Counted from the first letter of the stretch, positions 1 through 5,524 are shown. The stretch: 5,627 nucleotides of DNA from an uncultured Candidatus Peregrinibacteria bacterium (GCA_913054215.1 CAJXJE010000053.1:1-5627); one strand, 5' to 3'. A program made the numbers and translations. The notes: generated from the sequence alone by a model not told the origin.

Positions 1-708
1 AAGAACAAGTGCTGTTCGATCTTCAAGAATTTCTTTGAGTGATACGACATCCGTCCAGTTCACAGTATCCGTTGTAACAGCGCTGTCGAGTGACCACTCC
101 CCTACTCGTGTACGCTTGAGTGCTGCAAGATATCCTCCCACTCGTAAACTAAGTCCTAAGTCGTTTGCGAGTGATCGAATGTACGTGCCACTTCCACAGG
201 CGATGCGTAGTCGAAGGTTGGGATACTCATACGACAGAAGATCGCACGTGGTAATTTCTACAGACCGTGCAGCGAGTTCGACATCTCTCCCTTGTCGCAT
301 TTTTCTGTATGCGCGCTCTCCCCCAACCTTTACTGCAGATGCAGATGGAGGAACTTGATCTATTCTTCCTAGAAATCTGTCGCGAATGGCTTCGACAATT
401 TCGTGGTCTGTCGGATCTTTGACTCCGGCCTTTCTTGGAAACTCTTCTATAGGACCTTCGCGGTCATACGTTGCACTAATAGAACCCAGCGTAATGTCAG
501 CAATATATTCTTTCGACAAGCTGTTATAGAGCTCCACCACCTTGAGCGCCTTCGCACCAACGCCGAGCACCATGAGTCCAGATGCTGCAGGGTCGAGAGT
601 GCCAAGATGGCCAACTTTACGCTCGCTGAGCGCTTTTCGTACCATCGCCACAATATCATGGCTGGTAGGGCCTTCTGGCTTATCTATAAGGAGAAATCCA
701 TGTCTCAT
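1..708 (-). CDS. truB: tRNA pseudouridine(55) synthase TruB, 3' end cut by window edge
   Basis: TruB isomerises U55 in the T-loop of most tRNAs to pseudouridine in the cytoplasm. The frame is open for 236 codons to the left edge, so the C-terminus lies outside the window. From the ATG at 708 the protein starts MRHGFLLIDKPEG, matching the usual TruB N-terminus. The catalytic motif GHLGTLDPAASG holds the nucleophile Asp at residue 39. Further family motifs are KEYIADITLG (66-75), IDQVPPSASAVKVGGERAY (116-134) and CGSGTYIRSLANDLG (171-185). Two usually conserved positions differ: the Thr after GH is Leu35, and the Tyr of the usual PPxYSA motif is Ala123. An in-frame ATG at 717 would add three residues; 708 is preferred because it begins at the LLIDKP block and lies 8 nt after a good -10 hexamer. 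It is divergent from the membrane protein gene. Whether a PUA domain follows cannot be seen. Confidence 0.96.
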   Translation of the reverse strand, partial: MRHGFLLIDKPEGPTSHDIVAMVRKALSERKVGHLGTLDPAASGLMVLGVGAKALKVVELYNSLSKEYIADITLGSISATYDREGPIEEFPRKAGVKDPTDHEIVEAIRDRFLGRIDQVPPSASAVKVGGERAYRKMRQGRDVELAARSVEITTCDLLSYEYPNLRLRIACGSGTYIRSLANDLGLSLRVGGYLAALKRTRVGEWSLDSAVTTDTVNWTDVVSLKEILEDRTALVL

Positions 709-715
709 TAGTTGC

Positions 716-744
716 ATTATCCACGAACCACTTTCCAGTATCCA
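716..744 (-). promoter_or_regulatory. Promoter of truB, near-leaderless
   Basis: Reading the minus strand, TGGATA at 744-739 (4 of 6 to TTGACA) is followed after 17 nt by GATAAT at 721-716 (5 of 6 to TATAAT). The predicted transcription start is about position 709, next to the ATG at 708, so the transcript would be essentially leaderless. There is no Shine-Dalgarno sequence ahead of either candidate ATG. The call rests on hexamer matches and spacing only. Confidence 0.45.
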
Positions 745-751
745 CTATTTT

Positions 752-760
752 GTTATACCA
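752..760 (-). promoter_or_regulatory. Second possible truB promoter (extended -10)
   Basis: The minus strand reads TGGTATAAC at 760-752, an extended -10 element (TGn plus 5 of 6 of TATAAT). It has no recognisable -35 (TAAAGG at 17 nt). A start about 7 nt downstream, near 745, would give a leader of about 28 to 37 nt to the truB starts. It may act with or instead of the promoter at 716-744. The same bases overlap the weak plus-strand promoter proposed for the divergent membrane gene. Confidence 0.35.
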
Positions 761-783
761 TTACAAGTAACCCCCCTTTATCT
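754..783 (+). promoter_or_regulatory. Upstream region and short leader of the membrane protein gene
   Basis: No strong plus-strand promoter is visible. Weak candidates are TATACC (754-759), with TTTCCA 16 nt upstream at 732-737, and a TAA followed by six C at 768-776. Both put the start within about 20 nt of the ATG at 784. No purine-rich ribosome binding site exists; the leader is C-rich then T-rich, as in front of the genes at 1449 and 3528. Confidence 0.25.
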
Positions 784-1353
784 ATGACTATTTCACCCAC
801 TTGGGATCTGTTCATTGTTGTGTTCTTTGGGCTGGTGATAACGTATAGCTTTATCATAGGAAAGCACGAGGCCGTAAAAATTATTATCTCTACCTATATC
901 GCCATTTTAGCTGTAGAGGGAATCGCCAACATCATTACGCGTATTACCGGAGAATCCACCCCTCTGCTCAATGTCATGGGGCTGAATTTGGATACAGATA
1001 TCCTTACTGCCATAAAGCTGGTCGTCTTTATAGCTCTCATCATCTTTATCGCCGTACGCAGTGGGATCGAAATTGATTACACCAAAGACCCCGGTGGGCC
1101 GGTAAATGTACTCCTAACCGCTGTATTTGGGTTTGCCACAGCAGGACTTCTTCTGATTTCACTGTTTATCTTTGTAACAGACGTCTCTATTTTAGATCCT
1201 GCCATTGAGCAAAATGAAACCATCGCAGCACTACTAGAGAAAAGTAGACTGATGCAGGTAATGATTTTGAACCAAGACTTATGGTTTTCGCTTCCTGCTC
1301 TACTTTTGATCGCTGTTGGATTCATAAGTAGTGACGCCAGTACAGAAGATTAA
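784..1353 (+). CDS. Multi-pass membrane protein, unrecognised family (weakly CvpA-like topology)
   Basis: This 189-residue protein is not recognised by sequence. It has about five hydrophobic segments, near residues 8-25, 32-51, 75-93, 107-131 and 168-184. A short polar stretch lies at 95-106 and a longer one, rich in charged residues, at 132-166. The tail SSDASTED is acidic. The N-terminal hairpin (two helices joined by GKHEAVK) and the size recall CvpA-type proteins, but no diagnostic CvpA residues are seen, so no function is assigned. The frame stays open upstream to a TTG at 712, but the ATG at 784 gives a natural membrane-protein N-terminus (MTISPTWDLF) and avoids overlap with the truB promoter. 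The gene is followed 95 nt later by the pilin-like gene with no terminator between them, so co-transcription is likely. Confidence 0.85.
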   Translation: MTISPTWDLFIVVFFGLVITYSFIIGKHEAVKIIISTYIAILAVEGIANIITRITGESTPLLNVMGLNLDTDILTAIKLVVFIALIIFIAVRSGIEIDYTKDPGGPVNVLLTAVFGFATAGLLLISLFIFVTDVSILDPAIEQNETIAALLEKSRLMQVMILNQDLWFSLPALLLIAVGFISSDASTED

Positions 1354-1425
1354 TTTCGTCAAGCTCCATTACATGGAAAAGGTAAACTAGGCTTGCACAA
1401 GAGCATGTGGTTAAGTAACAATGAT

Positions 1426-1448
1426 GCTAATTCCCCCGTTTAATTCCT
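1426..1448 (+). promoter_or_regulatory. Possible weak -10 and C/T-rich leader before the pilin-like gene
   Basis: The intergenic stretch 1354-1448 holds no terminator. Close to the gene, GCTAAT at 1426-1431 (4 of 6 to TATAAT) is followed by a C-tract and a T-rich run up to the ATG at 1449. A TTGCAC at 1393-1398 resembles a -35 but sits 27 nt from this hexamer, which is too far; it would fit AACAAT at 1417-1422 (18 nt spacing). There is no Shine-Dalgarno sequence. The gene may instead be read from upstream. Confidence 0.25.
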
Positions 1449-1838
1449 ATGAAAAACATGATTAATACTATTTCGCTCCGCGCATCCTATGTTGCGCTTT
1501 CATTTCTAGCGGCACCGAAGGCATTTGCCCGTGATACCGGTAATCTATTCGGACCTGTGCCAGACATCGGTGGTGTCAGCGCTACTAGTACTGAAGCAAT
1601 CCGTGAAGGTATCCTAAGTGTTCTAGATGTCATCCTCGGCTTCATGGCTCTTGTCGCTGTGATCGTTGTGGTTATCGCTGGTATCCGTCTTGTGATCTCT
1701 CAAGGGGAAGAGCAAGAAAAAGACAAAGCAAAGAAGACCATCTTCTACGCAATCATTGGTCTTGTCATTATCCTCTTTGCTCAGGCAATTATTGGATTCA
1801 TACAAGATATTGGAAAAGACGCAGGAGGAGGTGCTTAG
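1449..1838 (+). CDS. T4SS-pilin-like exported protein with two transmembrane helices
   Basis: The 129-residue product has a signal peptide with a clear Ala-x-Ala site (AFA at 25-27), giving a mature form of about 102 residues. A short polar segment (28-52) is followed by a helix at about 56-79. Next come a charged loop with ISQGEEQEKDKAKK (83-96) and a second helix at 98-118, with a Gly-rich tail. This plan, two helices separated by a short loop of the form S-x-G-E/N-E-x-x-K-x-K-A-K-K, is typical of the TrbC/VirB2-like T4SS pilin family that is abundant in Patescibacteria, where the actual role is mostly unknown. No secretion ATPase or other T4SS gene is in the window, so a conjugation role cannot be claimed. 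A second Met at codon 4 is an alternative start. It ends 21 nt before a strong terminator. Confidence 0.82.
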   Translation: MKNMINTISLRASYVALSFLAAPKAFARDTGNLFGPVPDIGGVSATSTEAIREGILSVLDVILGFMALVAVIVVVIAGIRLVISQGEEQEKDKAKKTIFYAIIGLVIILFAQAIIGFIQDIGKDAGGGA

Positions 1839-1859
1839 TTTTAAAAATATAGTCTACAA

Positions 1860-1887
1860 AAAAACACCCCTGGGGCGGGGTGTTTTT
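1860..1887. terminator. Bidirectional intrinsic terminator between convergent genes
   Basis: An 11-bp perfect stem (1860-1870 paired with 1877-1887, core ACACCCC/GGGGTGT) encloses a 6-nt loop TGGGGC. A T-run follows on the plus strand. The A-run at 1858-1864 supplies U residues on the minus strand. It therefore serves the pilin-like gene from the left and the PRC-barrel gene from the right. The TAA stop of the PRC-barrel gene (1888-1886) lies inside the stem. Confidence 0.92.
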
Positions 1888-2440
1888 ATTTGCGAAGTAC
1901 AACCCCTGTCTCCATTTCTGTTATTGCAGATGACTCCTCATTTTTCACACCCTCTTCTACTGGGACCTTAGAAACAAGATCACGAATGACAATTGCTGAT
2001 GGGGTAATTTCGAGAATATCTGATACTGGAAGAGCGATCCCCCATCGAAACATCTTTCGAGGAAACAACCACTCTAGATGCATAACATCTGTATTGAATT
2101 GTATATCTGCACAACGACCAATCTTTGTGCCTGATTCTGTACGAATTTTTTGACCTAGTACTGTACGTGGATCATTCAGGAGAACTTGCAGACGGATACG
2201 ATCTTCCGGAGGGGCAAGCACACTCGCACTACGCAAATAGACCCTCGTCCCCCAACGCACAATATCTCCAGATCCACAGAAGAGATCTCCTTTACCCATT
2301 AATCCCTGCACATGAACCAGAAACCCCTCTACCTTGCCCGTATCCGGATGAATGAGAATACCCGAAAGAACCCCAAGGGCGTGGTCTCCCCCTTCCTCTA
2401 ACACAGGTGTGCCTATGCAGGAGTTAAATCGAACATGCAT
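1886..2440 (-). CDS. Protein with two PRC-barrel-like domains
   Basis: This is a 184-residue soluble protein. Residues 8-75 have the PRC-barrel pattern: a Ile-Gly-x-Pro-Val strand, a Gly-Val-Leu-Ser-Gly-Ile turn, then HPDTGKVEGFLV and a later GDIVRWGTRVYL strand. Residues 93-153 repeat it: VLGQKIRTESGTKIGRCADI, a strand with MHLEWLF, then ALPVSDILEITPSAIVI. The C-terminal 30 residues are polar and probably disordered. PRC barrels are small beta folds found in photosynthetic reaction centre H subunits, RimM and many uncharacterised prokaryotic proteins, where they bind proteins or RNA; no specific partner can be named. It has no signal peptide. The ATG at 2440 is used because the domain begins right after it and a -10 hexamer lies directly upstream. 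It is divergent from prs, and its stop codon overlaps the terminator. Confidence 0.82.
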   Translation of the reverse strand: MHVRFNSCIGTPVLEEGGDHALGVLSGILIHPDTGKVEGFLVHVQGLMGKGDLFCGSGDIVRWGTRVYLRSASVLAPPEDRIRLQVLLNDPRTVLGQKIRTESGTKIGRCADIQFNTDVMHLEWLFPRKMFRWGIALPVSDILEITPSAIVIRDLVSKVPVEEGVKNEESSAITEMETGVVLRK

Positions 2441-2446
2441 AGAAGA

Positions 2447-2475
2447 ATATTAGCATGAATAGACCATTCTGTGGA
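2447..2475 (-). promoter_or_regulatory. Promoter of the PRC-barrel gene, apparently leaderless
   Basis: On the minus strand TCCACA (2475-2470, 4 of 6 to TTGACA) and TAATAT (2452-2447, 4 of 6 to TATAAT) are 17 nt apart. TGC directly precedes the -10, forming an extended element. The predicted start is at about 2440, the first base of the ATG. No Shine-Dalgarno is present. Confidence 0.5.
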
Positions 2476-2488
2476 CAGAGAGTATCCA

Positions 2489-2517
2489 GTGCAAAATACT
2501 GTATAAACTGGTATAAT
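2489..2517 (+). promoter_or_regulatory. Promoter of prs with perfect extended -10
   Basis: TGGTATAAT at 2509-2517 is a perfect extended -10. A second -10-like TATAAA lies 10 bp upstream (2502-2507), so CTGTATAA and CTGGTATAA form a near-repeat. The -35 is poor (GTGCAA at 2489-2494), as is common when the extended -10 is good. Transcription should begin near 2524, only about 3 nt before the ATG at 2527. Confidence 0.7.
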
Positions 2518-2526
2518 AGAAGTAGG

Positions 2527-3456
2527 ATGCACCTCTTCTCAGGATCTTCTCATCGGGAACTTACAGAGGCAATCGCCAAACAATTGAAGGTTCCTCTTGG
2601 CGACGTAACACTAAAAACCTTTAGCTGTGGAGAGCGCTATGTTAAGTACGAGCAGTCCATACGAGGACAAGATGTATTTATCGTACAAACCGCTACTCAG
2701 AACGTAAATGAGGATCTGATAGAGTTATTTTTGATGTGCCAAGCCGCAAAGCTTTCCTTTGCCAAGAGTGTTCATGTCATTACTCCATTTTTCCCCTACT
2801 CCAGACAGGATAGAATAGCAGAATATCGTGAGCCGATTTCTGCAAAACTCATCGCACATTTGCTCGAGGAGTCTGGTGCAGACCACGTGATTACACTCAA
2901 CCTCCACTCCGACCAAATTCAAGGATTCTTTTCTATTCCTGTTGATGCTCTTGAAGCGCAAGCCATTTTTGCAAAATATATAGAAAAGAAGAAGCTCAAA
3001 AATCCTGTTGTGGTATCTCCTGATGCAGGAGGAGCGAAGCGTGCGAAAAAGTTCGCAGATCGTATTGGAGCAGAGCTTGCCATCATGCATAAAAGCCGAC
3101 CCGAACACGGAAAAGCAGAAATCCTCGAACTCGTTGGTGAAATAGAAGGACGTACCTGCATCTTGTTTGATGATATGATCGACACTGCAGGAAGTCTCAT
3201 CTCTGCAAAGGATGCATTGTTAGACGCTGGCGCAAACCCAGATGTCTACGCCATAGCAACACACCCCGTCTTTTCGTATCCTGCTATAGAACAACTGAGA
3301 GATGCGAAGTTCAAAGAAATTATTGTGACGGATAGTATTCCAACAGACCCAAATGCCTTTGAGGGCTTAACTATCCTTCCGATCGCTCCACTGCTTGCAC
3401 AAGTCATAGAGCATGTAGAAAAAGGACAAAGTGTGACAGAAATTTACGACAAATAG
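2527..3456 (+). CDS. prs: Ribose-phosphate pyrophosphokinase (PRPP synthetase)
   Basis: The enzyme makes PRPP from ribose 5-phosphate and ATP in the cytoplasm, feeding purine, pyrimidine, NAD, His and Trp synthesis. At 309 residues it has the normal length of class I enzymes. Motifs in order are LFSGSS (3-8), FSCGE (32-36; usually FSDGE), PFFPYSRQDR (87-96), NLHSDQIQGFF (125-135), VVSPDAGGAKRA (162-173), the flexible loop with KSRP (189-192), and the PRPP-binding LFDDMIDTAGSL (213-224). The Mg-binding His127 is kept, but the usual DLH reads NLH. The frame is open 24 codons further to an ATG at 2455; this is rejected because family members begin at the LFSG strand and the promoter lies between the two ATGs. 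It is divergent from the PRC-barrel gene, and no clear terminator follows. Confidence 0.97.
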   Translation: MHLFSGSSHRELTEAIAKQLKVPLGDVTLKTFSCGERYVKYEQSIRGQDVFIVQTATQNVNEDLIELFLMCQAAKLSFAKSVHVITPFFPYSRQDRIAEYREPISAKLIAHLLEESGADHVITLNLHSDQIQGFFSIPVDALEAQAIFAKYIEKKKLKNPVVVSPDAGGAKRAKKFADRIGAELAIMHKSRPEHGKAEILELVGEIEGRTCILFDDMIDTAGSLISAKDALLDAGANPDVYAIATHPVFSYPAIEQLRDAKFKEIIVTDSIPTDPNAFEGLTILPIAPLLAQVIEHVEKGQSVTEIYDK

Positions 3457-3507
3457 GTCTCTCTCAAAAGGAAGCTTCACAAACTAATACCATCTTGCTA
3501 AAGTTAC

Positions 3508-3513
3508 TATAAC
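3508..3513 (+). promoter_or_regulatory. -10 element before the Arg-rich protein gene
   Basis: TATAAC (5 of 6 to TATAAT) is followed by a C-rich stretch and a T-run, with transcription predicted near 3520, 8 nt before the ATG at 3528. No convincing -35 is found at 16-18 nt. No Shine-Dalgarno sequence precedes either candidate start. Confidence 0.45.
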
Positions 3514-3527
3514 CTTCCCATTTTTGT

Positions 3528-3983
3528 ATGAAAATTTTTTTGATGAAAACATGCTCTGCATTCTTTGCAGCAGCAATACTATTCACATCCGTCCCGACCG
3601 CTCACGCTTTGCGTGGAACACTTCGCAACGCAGATAGGCGCTGCGAACGGACTGCCGGTCGTGAAAAAGATCGCTGTAGGTTTGTTAACGCTCGCATAGA
3701 ACGTCTGAGGTTTAGGCACGCTCGTATGGGCGTCACCCGTGGTCACTTACTCCGTGAAATGCGCCACGTCTCCAAAAACCGTCCTGTACGTGATATTCGC
3801 CGCATTGGAAACCACAACCTCGCCCGCCTACGAAGGCACAATCGGAATGGGGGAAATGCCCGCCGCCTCATTAATAGGCGTGATGAAAGAGCTCGGGATA
3901 AGTGTAAATCCCTGAGAAGCACGGAGAAATACCGCTGTATTCGGAACGTTACACGAGCATCAAGCAGAGGACAGACGCGATAG
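3528..3983 (+). CDS. Secreted, highly arginine-rich protein with twin C-x10-C motifs
   Basis: The family is not recognised. The 151-residue product has a signal peptide with Ala-His-Ala at residues 25-27, so it is probably exported. The mature chain of 124 residues holds 36 Arg and 5 Lys against 11 acidic residues, a net charge of about +30. Its only four mature cysteines form two matching pairs: C39-x10-C50 (CERTAGREKDRC) and C126-x10-C137 (CKSLRSTEKYRC). Both pairs share Glu-Lys before Arg-Cys. The spacing suits a helix-turn-helix pinned by disulfides outside the cytoplasm. The middle (52-120) is basic and probably helical, with R-R-L/R-R-D patches. A role in binding nucleic acid or an acidic cell envelope would fit the charge but is unsupported. 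A second Met at codon 6 (3543) gives a tidier signal peptide. The HTTM-like gene begins 21 nt after its stop, so the two may be co-expressed. Confidence 0.8.
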   Translation: MKIFLMKTCSAFFAAAILFTSVPTAHALRGTLRNADRRCERTAGREKDRCRFVNARIERLRFRHARMGVTRGHLLREMRHVSKNRPVRDIRRIGNHNLARLRRHNRNGGNARRLINRRDERARDKCKSLRSTEKYRCIRNVTRASSRGQTR

Positions 3984-3986
3984 AAT
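3981..3986 (+). promoter_or_regulatory. Possible -10 hexamer overlapping a stop codon
   Basis: TAGAAT (5 of 6 to TATAAT) begins with the TAG stop of the Arg-rich gene and would start transcription near 3993, about 12 nt before the ATG at 4005. No -35 was confirmed. An AGGA at 4000-4003 lies only one base from the ATG, too close for a normal ribosome binding site. Read-through from the upstream promoter is an equally good explanation. Confidence 0.3.
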
Positions 3987-4004
3987 GCTCTATTCTCTTA
4001 GGAC

Positions 4005-5423
4005 ATGTTCGAAGCATTTGATGCAACTGTACAACAATGGCTTTCGCGCTCTGTGTTAAAAACTCATAGAGCACCAGGGCCATTTTTTGTATTTTCGCTC
4101 TTGTGGATTGCAATGCATCTCATGCATATACACTCCAATTTTAGCTGGGGATACTCTGCAGCTCACCCCCTCCTGCTGATCGTTGGTCTCTGGTATCTAT
4201 TCCAGCCATCAACAAAACTATTTGTATGGTCGCTGCTACTTGCCCTTGGGGTGATCTTCACCGAGCTTCCCGAAATAGATAATCACTGGCTCTTTGTGGG
4301 ATTTATCGATATCACGATGCTGCTAGGTTTCTTATTCCTAAAGGAGCACGATGTTTCTTCTGTACTCAAAAGACTACGACCCGTGCTGTGCTTTTATACA
4401 ATCAGTCTGTATGTCATTAGTGTGATCCATAAACTGAATACCGACTTCTTTAACCCAAGCACGAGTTGTGTACTGCACATTCAAGAACGATTTGATGTAT
4501 TCCAGATGATCCCTCTTCTTAGTGCTCCAGAACCTATACAACGTATTCTTATCCTCGGTGTGTGGTTACTACTCGCTGCGGTCCCACTGTGTTTAGCGAT
4601 GCGAAGAACGTGGTTCATCGCGATTGTAGCCGGTGCGGTTTTTCATATAGTATCCGCGATGTATGTTTGGGCATTTGCTGTTGTCATGTTCGTCCTGTAC
4701 TTCCTCTTTTTTCCTAAGCGCGTACAGGTATCAATGATACAAAGAATCGAAAAGCGAACTGGAGTAGTCTCTGGTATTGCGCTAATTACTACATTTATTT
4801 CTGTAATACTCATGGCACAAGTGTTCGTGTATCACTATATCCATGTACCACTAGATACACTCAAAATAATAGATGCTAAAATCTTCGGAATCATTGCAAC
4901 GATCACATTGATACTGTTTATCCGATTCATTATCAGAAACCACTATACATTCACTCCAAGAGAGTCTCTGCAATCCTCTGTCCCCTTTTGGATGTGGATC
5001 GTACCCTTCCTCTTTGTCGCACAGTGCTTTAGCCCGTATGCAGGACTGAAGACGACAACTACCCTTTCGATGTACAGCAACGTGCGAACAGAAGCTGGTG
5101 GATTCAATCACTTGTTTATTCCAAATACTCTGCCTCAGCTTGGCACCTACCAACGCGATGCTGTTCGCCTCATTGCATCATTGAACCCCGATCTCCAGGA
5201 AATGGCTGATCTGAAGCTTAAGCTGCCCTGGGTTGGCCTGCAACAACAGGTGCAACGCAAAGCATCATTACCATTAAAGTTTGAGAGAGGAGGTGAAATT
5301 ATTACCGTGAATACACGTTCCGACTATCCAGAGCTCTTTGCTCGATTGCCTCTGTTACAACGAAAATTCCTCAACTTTCGCCCATTCTCTCCAGGAGACC
5401 TCCCCATGATCTGCATGTGGTAA
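4005..5423 (+). CDS. HTTM / vitamin K-dependent carboxylase-like membrane protein
   Basis: This 472-residue protein has about ten hydrophobic helices between residues 27 and 342, then a soluble C-terminal part of about 125 residues. Two stretches mark the HTTM group, which is related to vitamin K-dependent gamma-carboxylase. The first is YVISVIHKLNTDFF (136-149), where Lys143 aligns with the catalytic-base lysine in the AGVKKLDADW stretch of the animal enzyme. The second, just after the last helix, is a GLKTTTTLSMYSNVRTEAGG segment (346-365) followed by NHLF, matching the GLKT...S-M-F-S-N-L-R-T-E-G-G pattern that recurs in bacterial members. The C-terminus ends with FLNFRPF and a final CMW. 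The substrate of bacterial HTTM proteins is generally unknown. There is no signal peptide apart from the first helix. Its nearest neighbour, 21 nt upstream, encodes a secreted Arg-rich protein that could be a partner. Confidence 0.78.
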   Translation: MFEAFDATVQQWLSRSVLKTHRAPGPFFVFSLLWIAMHLMHIHSNFSWGYSAAHPLLLIVGLWYLFQPSTKLFVWSLLLALGVIFTELPEIDNHWLFVGFIDITMLLGFLFLKEHDVSSVLKRLRPVLCFYTISLYVISVIHKLNTDFFNPSTSCVLHIQERFDVFQMIPLLSAPEPIQRILILGVWLLLAAVPLCLAMRRTWFIAIVAGAVFHIVSAMYVWAFAVVMFVLYFLFFPKRVQVSMIQRIEKRTGVVSGIALITTFISVILMAQVFVYHYIHVPLDTLKIIDAKIFGIIATITLILFIRFIIRNHYTFTPRESLQSSVPFWMWIVPFLFVAQCFSPYAGLKTTTTLSMYSNVRTEAGGFNHLFIPNTLPQLGTYQRDAVRLIASLNPDLQEMADLKLKLPWVGLQQQVQRKASLPLKFERGGEIITVNTRSDYPELFARLPLLQRKFLNFRPFSPGDLPMICMW

Positions 5424-5473
5424 GACCCTCTTTTTGTTGACCAAATACGCAATTCTTCGTACCCTATTGCAGC

Positions 5474-5479
5474 TATAAT
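5474..5479 (+). promoter_or_regulatory. -10 element of the tRNA region
   Basis: A perfect TATAAT with predicted start near 5486. At 15-18 nt upstream the -35 is poor (for example TTCTTC at 5453-5458, 15 nt). TTGACC at 5437-5442 is a good -35 hexamer but lies 31 nt away, too far to pair with it. It stands upstream of the tRNA 5' fragment and the tRNA gene and could drive both. Confidence 0.5.
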
Positions 5480-5501
5480 ATGCATAGAGACATATGCATA
5501 T
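5478..5501 (+). repeat. Inverted repeat (hairpin) at the tRNA promoter
   Basis: ATATGCAT (5478-5485) and its complement ATGCATAT (5494-5501) form an 8-bp stem with an 8-nt loop. The left arm begins inside the -10 element and the right arm ends 1 nt before the tRNA-like fragment. Because ATGCAT is itself palindromic, the same sequences also form a 14-bp-spaced direct repeat of ATATGCAT. It could be an operator or chance in an AT-rich stretch. Confidence 0.5.
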
Positions 5502-5502
5502 T

Positions 5503-5520
5503 GGCGACTAGCTCAGTTGG
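5503..5520 (+). pseudogene. Truncated tRNA 5' fragment (duplicate of the tRNA at 5596)
   Basis: GGCGACTAGCTCAGTTGG is identical to 5597-5614 and corresponds to tRNA positions 2-19 (acceptor 5' strand, T8-A9, D-stem 5' strand and most of the D-loop). After it the sequence departs: the D-stem 3' strand GAGC is missing, no T-arm with TTCRA is found, and no GTCGCC acceptor complement occurs before the second copy. It is therefore not a functional tRNA but a remnant or duplicate. Confidence 0.75.
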
Positions 5521-5524
5521 CCTA

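Noticed and set aside
35..711. Plus-strand open frames at 35-358 and 403-711 opposite truB
   Set aside because: They are antisense to a clearly recognisable TruB frame, have Arg/Ser-rich low-information products and no start signals.
712..783. TTG start at 712 for the membrane protein
   Set aside because: It would overlap the truB promoter region and add a non-hydrophobic segment; the ATG at 784 is a better start.
1370..1380. Small hairpin TCCAT/ATGGA after the membrane protein gene
   Set aside because: Only 5 bp with a 3-nt loop and no T-run; not a terminator.
2455..2526. 24-residue N-terminal extension of prs from the ATG at 2455
   Set aside because: The extension has no family similarity, and the perfect extended -10 of prs lies inside it; the LFSG strand begins right after the ATG at 2527.
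4851..5153. Minus-strand frame of 100 codons inside the HTTM-like gene
   Set aside because: Antisense shadow of a well-supported membrane protein gene, with no recognisable motif.
5385..5436. Terminator after the HTTM-like gene (T-run at 5431-5435)
   Set aside because: The only upstream stem is a short CATG/CATG pairing with a mismatch, separated from the T-run by several bases; not convincing.
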